A stretch of DNA of 64,000 bases from Adiantum capillus-veneris (lineage: Eukaryota > Streptophyta > Polypodiopsida > Polypodiales > Pteridaceae), in contig CM043965.1 of assembly GCA_014529385.2 (NCBI GenBank), positions 12,078,412 through 12,142,411 of the forward strand, written 5' to 3'. Under the pieces are notes generated by a model that did no database searches, had not been told where the DNA came from, and saw nothing but the letters and a program-made list of their open reading frames with translations. How positions within the stretch are numbered: position 1 is the first letter of the stretch; each line of letters begins with the position of its first letter. A program made the position numbers and the translations under genes. Below are positions 57,063 through 64,000 of this stretch, in pieces.

Positions 57063-58383
57063 CACTAGGTTGGTAACCTAACAGAACATAAAAGTGTCCT
57101 TTCAGGGTTTTGAAGAAAACCTCCAAAACCATAGTAAATCCACTCATTTTGTAAAATCCTTTCATGAGGTTATAGTTCAAGGCCTACTTCACATGGAAAA
57201 AATAAGAAACTTGTAAACTTTCTCATCTTTTGGTCACACCAAGCCTCCAAAGTTGATGGACCAGTACATTTTCATCAAAAAAGTCATTTCTTACGTTTTG
57301 TTGCATAAAAATAAGATTAGGGATTTTTGTAAGATTTGAGATAAATTCCCTATTTAACATCAATGGGCTGGTGATCAGAACATATGATTGCTTCTCACTC
57401 ACTAGTTTTTGTTTTGCCAAAAGAAATAGGTACAAAAATGTTGAATTTTTACCATTCTGCAAACCTATCATCAAAGTTTCTATAGCCACGCTCAATACAA
57501 ATAATATATGCATGTTTTCTTAGTTACCTATTGTCTTTTAGGTTCATAAGGAGCCATGGAGCATGTCAAAAGAATAATACATCTCTACCCAAGGGGAATC
57601 TTGGGGACAAAGATGAAGTGCTAAATACAGCAAACATGAAAAAACTGGTTTCAACATTATGAGTTGTAGAATCCCATAGAGACTATTCAATATCTAGCCA
57701 AATTTGATCCTTATGACTAGATATGGTTACTACCTACAAAATGCATGAAGTTGTCACAAGAAACTTACAATATTGAAAAAGTTACACCTGATATACTAGA
57801 ATGTTTCGTTTTCTTCTATAATTGAAAAAATCAACCATCGTTGTCTACTATGCAAAATAGGGTATTAGGTGCTTCAAAACTCAAGGAATATTAGCTTTAT
57901 GTTACAATATGCGACATAGAAAATCAAAATTGCATTTGGATATCATGAAAGTCACCAAAAAAATCATAGAAGAGCTAAAATTGGCTAAAAAACAGGATTT
58001 GACAATTTTTGTAATTTGGTCATAACTTACAACTTTAACATTTATTTCTCCCTAGAAGCATCAAGACATGTTGAGGACTACTAAAGATAGTTCTCTAGCA
58101 TTATAGACCTCACAAACATGAATTCTAGAGTGGTATAGTTGCAAAAAGTTGAAAAAAGCCAAAAACAGGACCCGTTTTTTCACACAGTTTAGGTTGTGAA
58201 ATATTGTGCAAGGACAAGGTTAAAGATGGAATTGATATTCCAAACAAATGTCGATTTTTTTTCAGCTCATGAGACAAATTTCTAGACAGATAGCACCTCA
58301 AAATCCATTTTGAAACTCTTGACATAATTCAAGGAAAATGGTCACTTAACAGGACATAAAAGTGTCCCATTACCAACCTAGTG
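57063..58383. mobile_element. TTAA-flanked inverted-repeat DNA transposon, non-autonomous
   Basis: Terminal inverted repeats CACTAGGTTGGTAA (57063-57076) and its exact reverse complement (58370-58383), flanked by TTAA on both sides (57059-57062, 58384-58387). Subterminal AACAG.ACATAAAAGTGTCC occurs near both ends in the same orientation. No transposase is recognisable in 1.3 kb. Removing it with one TTAA joins the host frame. The TTAA target fits piggyBac- or Kolobok-type elements. Confidence 0.88.
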
Positions 58384-59204
58384 TTAATGGGATCAGAGAC
58401 CATCCAAACATGTTCTCTTTATGAAGTAGTTTTTGGGGTTTGGGCATTTTTCAGTCAAGGAGAGCAGTACACCAACTACTCTAGTGTTAAAGAGTCATTG
58501 TTGAAGCCAATGCATACTCTTTGCATCAATGACGACGAGTATGATGCTGTGACCACGGCCAAATCCTTTTTTGTACGTCGTGAAATCAAATGCATCTGTC
58601 TCAAAGAAGATGATCAAGTGATAGACATCTTCTCATTCTAGGCTATGGGACTAAAGAGGCACTACAACAACAGAGAAAGGTGATATCAGTTGCATGTAGT
58701 AGTGATCAAATGACACAATTGGAATCTCTTTGCCATTCCATAGTGGAAGAAGACCTTGATCTTAGAAGGTGGGCAGGTGTGGATAACACATAGAAAGTCA
58801 ATGCCAAGGATTCAAAGGAAGAAGAAATTGAAGAACCATTGGATGCAAGTGCTGAGGCCATTCTAGGAAGTCTACAGGAAACAGGTTAAGCTAGTCACCC
58901 ATGATATTACATTACTAATATTTATATTATTATTGTTGTCATTTTATTTTATTTGTCCCATCTCAAATATGCCCATGATGTTAAAAACATTGATGTTTGG
59001 CTCATTATTGTTCTCAATTTATTTTCTTTGAAAAAATGTGAACTTGTGAGTTTGAGTTTTTTCACAATAAATGAATTAGACTTAAGTGTATGATATTATA
59101 TGGACATGTTTTGGTAAATAGAATTCTAAATTTATATATGGTCATAAGATATATATTATGTAATACTTTAAAGTTAATTGATCATATGAGGTTTGGGAAG
59201 AATA

Positions 59205-59850
59205 CACTATGACTTGAGGATCATAGAGTTCTTTGTAGACTTGAGGATCATAGAGTTCTTTGTAGACATGACACCCTATGGCCCTAGGTCCATAGAATCC
59301 CCCAAAAGAAAATGGGATACCCAACAACCTTACAGATGTAGGGTGATTACACCGAGTCTCTAAAACGGCACATAAGCATGAGGGTTATTCTATAGCCTTA
59401 GGCCCATAGGATGTCAACATAGAATCCCCCAAAAGCAATTGGCTACCCTAAAATATTACGGATATAGGGTGATTACATAGAGTCTTTAAAAGGGCACATG
59501 AGCATTTGGGCTAGTCTACAACCTTAAGGCCAAAGGGTGTCAACACAGCTATCCTACAATCTTATTTATATAGAGAGATTACATAAAGTCTCTAAACGGG
59601 CACATGAGTATTTGGGCTATTCTAGAAGGAAACATAAGTTATCCAAGAGCATTTGGGATACCCTAAGGCCTTAGGGCCATAGGGTGGTGACATAGAATCT
59701 CCACAGGGGCACTTAAATCACCCCATGGATGCAAATCACCTAGCTCTTATAGACACATCTTATAAAACATCACATGACACCCTATAGACTTTAGACCATA
59801 GGTTGGTTATTCTAGGTCATTTAAAGACTCTTTAAGTGTTTCAAGAATAT
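59205..59850. repeat. Palindromic repeat array 3, diverged
   Basis: Units with CACCCTATGGCCCTAGGTCCATAGAATC and GGCACATGAGCATTTGGGCTA, more diverged than the other arrays and AT-richer. They begin about 320 bp after the gene end at 58888. An AATAAA at 59066-59071 lies between. Confidence 0.75.
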
Positions 59851-60807
59851 TTTTCGTTGGCCTTATATCTTGTGTCCATATACATTAGGGACATATATTT
59901 CTTATCTTGTGATTAAGGTTTAATATTCTATTGAGAATGAAATAAGGTAGAAAAAACTAAAAAGTATTTGGTTCTCAAAATTCCAAAATGAGAGTTTGAA
60001 AAATTGATGTATGATCATTTTTTGTTGGGTGTAAGTTCTTCTATTGTGAATTGATGGTGTAAGCGTTTGAATTAACTATCTTTGTATTGCAACTAACTAG
60101 ATTAAACATATTTTCTTTGAAATAATTATCTTTGTATTGCAACTATCTAGATTAAACATATATTCAACATTTGTTGTAAATGCCAATTATTTGCTTAGAT
60201 AGTAAACATCGAGTATAAATGGTTATTGAAGCATTTTTCCTTTGATTATGTGAAGATCTTGTTCTTTGATTGTAACAAGATTTTATTCAAAGATATAAAG
60301 TGCGAGTATTTTGTTCCAAACTATGATTTTGTTTCTCCTCTAGATGATGCAGAGAATTGGAATTTATATCTTGAATTTTTTTCAATAGAGAGAAGCTAGG
60401 ACTAGTAGAAATTTTTAGCTTGTCATGTAGTAATCGGAACATTGTATCAAGGTTTACTGCAAAGAAATGATTGTATAATGTATAACCATTGTTTAAAATT
60501 GTAAATTGGAAGTAGAAGGAAATTCAAGTTCCAAAACATGTGCAATGCCATAAGGAGAATCCAACACAAATACTTTTGCCCCTCAGGATTTGTAAATCAA
60601 AGTGCATGGTGAGCCGGACCTTCCATCCACCAACAGATCAATGCATTTGTGAATCAAAGTACTTGAAATTTTGATTTAAATGTTTGATTGTTATGATGAT
60701 ATTTGAAGGCAAAGACCCCTTCAATTGTGAGGTAAAGCAACAAATGTATGATGTATGATAATGATTCAATTTTGTATATCATGTTGCATATTTATCGCAT
60801 TTTTTAG
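59851..60807. other. AT-rich spacer with a 50-bp duplication
   Basis: No coding frame or array repeats. A direct duplication with period 50 (TATCTTTGTATTGCAACTA, at about 60077 and 60127) is the only structure seen. Confidence 0.6.
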
Positions 60808-62720
60808 CTTACACATTTTGCTAGCATAGAGGACACCCTATGGCCCTAGGACCATAGGATGCCATCATATCCCATGTACAATTTCTCTTTTACCATAGAG
60901 GACATCTTATGGATCTAGGGTCATAAGACGCCAACATAGTGCATAAATGGATTCTTATAAGTATACACGTAAACATAGTGCATAGAGGGAATTTTACTAG
61001 CATAAAGACCGCCCTATGGCCTTGGGACCATAGGGTGCCAACATAGAGCATAGAGGGCTTTTTATTAGCACCTTGTTGCCCTTGGGACGCCATAGTTCCA
61101 TAAAGTGGTTTTTGTATATATAGTAGAGAATTCTCACACACATGATACCTTGGTCACTATCTAGCCCTTGGACCATATGATAGTAGCATAGAGGACACCC
61201 TATAGCCCTAGGGTTTCCTTCTATCCCTAGGGCCATACACTGCCAACATATAGTATACATGGTTTTTTCATAGAGCAAACCTTTTAGTCCTACAGTATAG
61301 AGTGGAAACCTAGACCATATAATGTATCCTACTAGCATAGAAGGCACCCTATGACCTTGAGGACAAAGAGTACCAATTTAAGGCATAAAGTGTCTCTTCC
61401 TAAGTTGAAGGGCACCTTGTGGCCCTAGGGAGCACCCTATGGCCCCAGGGCCATAGGGTGTCAACATAGTCAAATGGGGTGTAAACTTAGAGCATAAAGG
61501 GTTTCTTACTATCATGGAGGACACTCTGTGTCCTTGGTGCCATAGGGTGCAAACATATAGCATGGAGGGTTTCTTTCTAGAATAGAGAGCACCCTATGGC
61601 CTTGGGGCCATATGATTCCAACAAAGAGCATAAACGGTTTTTTGATAGCATAGAGGATAGCTTATTTCCCTGGGGCCATATGATACAAAAATAAAAGAGT
61701 CTTAAGAAGGGAACCTAGGTCACTAAATCACCATGGGGCCATAAGGTGGTCTTTGTGGAGAATGCTCCTAAAGGGTTCCTTGGCTATCCTATGGCCTTTG
61801 GGCCATAGGCTACCAACATAGAGTTTAGATGGTTTCATACTAACATAGAGCTCACCTTGTGGCCTACGGTCTTTAGATTCTAATATAGAGTTTCAAATGT
61901 TTCATACTAGGCGTAAGGGGAACCCTATTGCCTTGGGGCCATAGAGTGTCAATATAGAGCACAGAGGTTTCCTTTCTAGCATAGAGGGCACCATGTGGCC
62001 TAGGAGCCATTTGAGGCACCTTATGGCCCGAGGGCTGTAGGTTGCCAATGTAGACAAGGTTTCTTAGTAGCATTATTAAGGGTACCTTGTGGCCTTCAAA
62101 TCTCCATAGGGTGCCAACATAGAGCGTACAGGGTTTTTCTTACTAGCATAGAGGACATCCTATGGCCTTGGGACCATAGGGTTTCAATATTGAGCACAAA
62201 GGATTTCTTACTAGCATAGAGGCTACTTTGTGGCCCTAGGTCCATAGGGTGCAAACATAGAGAATAGAGGATTTCTTAATATCATACAGGGTACCTTGTG
62301 GCCCTAGGTCCATAGGGTGCAAACATAGAGCATAGAGGATTTGTTACTAGCACAGAGGGCACCCTATGGCCCAAAGTCCATAGAGTGACAACATGTAGCA
62401 TAAAGGGTTTCTTACTAGCATAAGAGGCAGAACTTGTGGCCCTTGGGTCATAGGGTGCCAACATAAAGCATATATGGTTTCTTACTAGTGCTCATAGAGG
62501 GAATCTTGTGTCCCTATGACAAACCCATGGCCTTAGGGCCATAGGGTGACACATAAATAAAGTACCATATGGCTTTGAAGCCATATATCTATTTATATGT
62601 TGAGACCTCCCAACAATCCTAACCCTATGGCCTTGAGGCCATAAACATACATATTTTGGATCATCTTAAAGTCATAGAGATATCTACAAAGCGAACTGTA
62701 TGGCCTGAAGGCCATAAGAA
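60808..62720. repeat. Palindromic repeat array 4 (68-bp units)
   Basis: Units TTTCTTACTAGCATAGAGGG, CACCCTATGGCC..GGCCATAGGGTG, CCAACATAGAGCATAAAGGG. At 61435-61458 the arms CCCTATGGCCC and GGGCCATAGGG are separated by CA only. The left ~630 bp are duplicated at 63402-63990. Confidence 0.92.
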
Positions 62721-63050
62721 ACTTAGTCAAGGAAATCATCCATTGCAAGAAGATCATGGAAATAGAAAATGAAACTTCTGCTCTAGAGCTTAAAGGCATA
62801 AATGTTTCTCCAAGTATACTTCTAGGCGCCACCATCATGGACAAAGATCTAATGTAGCTAGATAAAGATTAGGAATCTCTAGACAATAAGGAGCATAAAA
62901 TTAAATTCATTGTAGATGTGTTGTTAGTTAGTAAATTTTCTATTTGCGATTAGTTTTTTCTAAGAGTGTGAAAAAAAAGAGTTATCAAAATGTGGATACT
63001 TTGGAATCTAAAATTATGTGTCCTTTAAACTTGCAGTCCTGCAATAAGAT

Positions 63051-63374
63051 ATTGCGGCTGAAAAATTTTTACTCGAGATTGTTGGTATAGAGGATGCTCA
63101 TGCCATTGACCCTATTGAGAAAGATTCTATCAATCTCCATGTCAACCAAAGAGTTTCCGACGAAGATGACAAGAATCTACAAGTGTTTGAAGGTCAACTG
63201 CTACAACGACAGGAGAAAAATTTAAAGAGTAATCCAATGGAAGAAGACAGTGAAAGTTCCAGAACATGTGCAAGGGAAGAAGAAGAATCTAATGAAAATA
63301 TTCTAGTAGCCCAAGAGTTGGGAATTGGATTGCATGACACCACAATGGAAGTAGAAGTTTTTTTTTTCTTCTGA
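63051..63374 (+). CDS. Acidic exon-like frame, unknown
   Basis: Open frame of about 107 codons beginning AAEKFLLEIVGIEDAHAIDP after a possible acceptor (TTAAACTTGCAG at 63034 or AATAAG at 63048). It is rich in E, D, S and N (EEDSESSRTC, REEEESNENI) and ends in a poly-Phe stretch from a T-run (63358-63370). No family recognised. It lies between two copies of a duplicated repeat block and may be an exon relic. Confidence 0.3.
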   Translation: MAAEKFLLEIVGIEDAHAIDPIEKDSINLHVNQRVSDEDDKNLQVFEGQLLQRQEKNLKSNPMEEDSESSRTCAREEEESNENILVAQELGIGLHDTTMEVEVFFFF

Positions 63375-63401
63375 AAAGCTTTTTCAATTTTGGAGTATTA
63401 A

Positions 63402-64000
63402 CTTACACATTTTGCTAGCCTAGAGAACACCCTATGGCCCTAGGACCATAGGATGCCATCATATCCCATGTACAATTTCTCTTTTACCATAGAGGACATC
63501 TTATGGATCTGGGGTCATAAGATGCCAACATAGTGCATAAATGGCTTCTTATAAGTATACACGTAAACATAGTGCATAGAGGGAATTTTACTAGGATAAA
63601 GATCGCCATATGGCCTTGGGGCCATAGGGTGCCAACATAAAGCATAGAGGGCTTTTTATTAGCACCTTGTTACCCTTGGGACACACATGATACCTTGGTC
63701 ACTATCTGGCCCTTGGACCATATGATAGTAGCATAGAAGACACCCTATAGCCCTAGGGTTTCCTTCTATCCCTAGGGCCATACACTGCCAACATATAGTA
63801 TACATGGTTTCTTCATAGAGAAAACCTTTTATCCCTACGCAATAGAGTGGAAACCTAGACCATATAATGTATCCTACTAGCATAGAAGGCACCCTATGAC
63901 CCTGAGGCCAAAGAGTACCAATTTAGGGCATAAAGGGTCTCTTCCTAGGTTGAAGGGCACCTTGTGGCCCTAGGCAGCACCCTCAAGAAAGAAGGAAAAA
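63402..64000. repeat. Palindromic repeat array 5, duplicate of 60808-61440
   Basis: Begins CTTACACATTTTGCTAGC like 60808 and follows it closely with scattered substitutions, missing about 60 bp (present at 61090-61140). It runs to the right edge of the window. Confidence 0.9.

Larger units (their letters stand above)
54822..58888 (+). pseudogene. ParB-like and possible DNA methyltransferase fusion, decayed, spliced
   Basis: ATG 54822 follows a splice acceptor TTTTTACAG|AAA (54818). An N-terminal region of about 145 residues (WYLDFHLPNCG, then FKKVNQYLSKL) is unrecognised and leads to a low-complexity linker. After a frameshift (55453-55500) comes a ParB-like segment: GYRCRPLSNVYVKYFLKQF, then YWILAGQHSIIAARDF. 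HPSRAGWD follows. A phase-0 intron lies at 56107-56187. Further on, VGVCIIDTTHK could occupy a DPPY position. The C-terminus has QVIDIFS and, one frame away, LGYGTKEAL, like the SAM motif of beta-class methyltransferases. Stops at 55945, 55993, 56341 and 56683 and several shifts show decay. Both domain calls are by motif only. Confidence 0.5.

Noticed and set aside
57063-58383. Classification of the inverted-repeat element as CACTA
   Set aside because: Although the ends read CACTAG...CTAGTG, the flanks are TTAA on both sides and not matching 3-bp duplications, and no transposase supports CACTA.
40613-62464. Many short open frames in the arrays with recurring peptides such as YGPRAIGC and LWPxGHRVP
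   Set aside because: They are translations of the repeat units on both strands, without a consistent start, length or frame; the DNA repeat explains them.
37200-62720. Covariation in palindrome arms as proof of RNA structure
   Set aside because: Many units have asymmetric changes (CCTTGTGG on one arm with CCATAGGG on the other), so compensatory change is not shown by eye; alignment statistics would be needed.
37200-64000. CRISPR-like look: regularly spaced, palindromic repeats
   Set aside because: Units are degenerate, spacers are themselves repeated, no cas genes occur and the context is eukaryotic.

Overview
The window looks like repeat-rich nuclear DNA of a land plant. The evidence is nested LTR retrotransposons with plant-type primer-binding sites (initiator-Met tRNA type TGGTATCAGAGC, and TGGCGCC/TGGTGCC types), a Tat-lineage Ty3/gypsy element with an extra RNase H, a GT-AG spliced gene relic, and a protein relic resembling DUF8039/DUF7869. 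The last two, with the low gene density, point towards a large-genome seed-free plant such as a fern or lycophyte; that assignment is inference. No intact host gene, tRNA, rRNA or CRISPR array was seen. Almost every coding region is broken.

Layout. (1) 1-19547 is a three-level nest. A gag-only element with long LTRs (minus strand, 13720-19547) was hit in its left LTR by gypsy-A (minus, from beyond the left edge to 13719). Gypsy-A's gag was then hit by copia-A (plus, 5053-10724). The gypsy-A leader carries a perfect 24-bp palindrome four times. (2) 20315-26943 is a decayed gene with a Cys/His-rich motif, split by copia-B (minus, 21296-26804). (3) 27059-29837 is an LTR plus leader of gypsy-C (plus). 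(4) 29838 to about 33.3 kb is gypsy-D (minus), gag-protease only. (5) 33935-37132 is a minus-strand relic of a DUF8039-like plus DUF7869-like protein, probably transposon-derived. (6) From 37.2 kb to the right edge, large blocks consist of a degenerate palindromic repeat with core CCCTATGGCC...GGCCATAGGG. They are interrupted by gypsy-E (plus, 42172-51410, two LTRs, one frameshift), by a CpG-rich exon-like stretch (39.1-39.5 kb) and by a plus-strand gene relic (54822-58888).

The most interesting part is the right half. The gene relic at 54.8-58.9 kb reads as a ParB-like domain followed by a possible beta-class DNA methyltransferase. It has one clear 81-bp intron and a 1.3-kb TTAA-flanked inverted-repeat transposon whose removal restores frame. 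Palindromic repeat arrays lie on both sides of it, and also directly upstream of the divergently oriented DUF7869-like relic. One reading, which is inference, is that these genes and arrays belonged to a single large DNA mobile element. The alternative is that the palindromic arrays are an independent satellite-like family that spread through introns and intergenic DNA.
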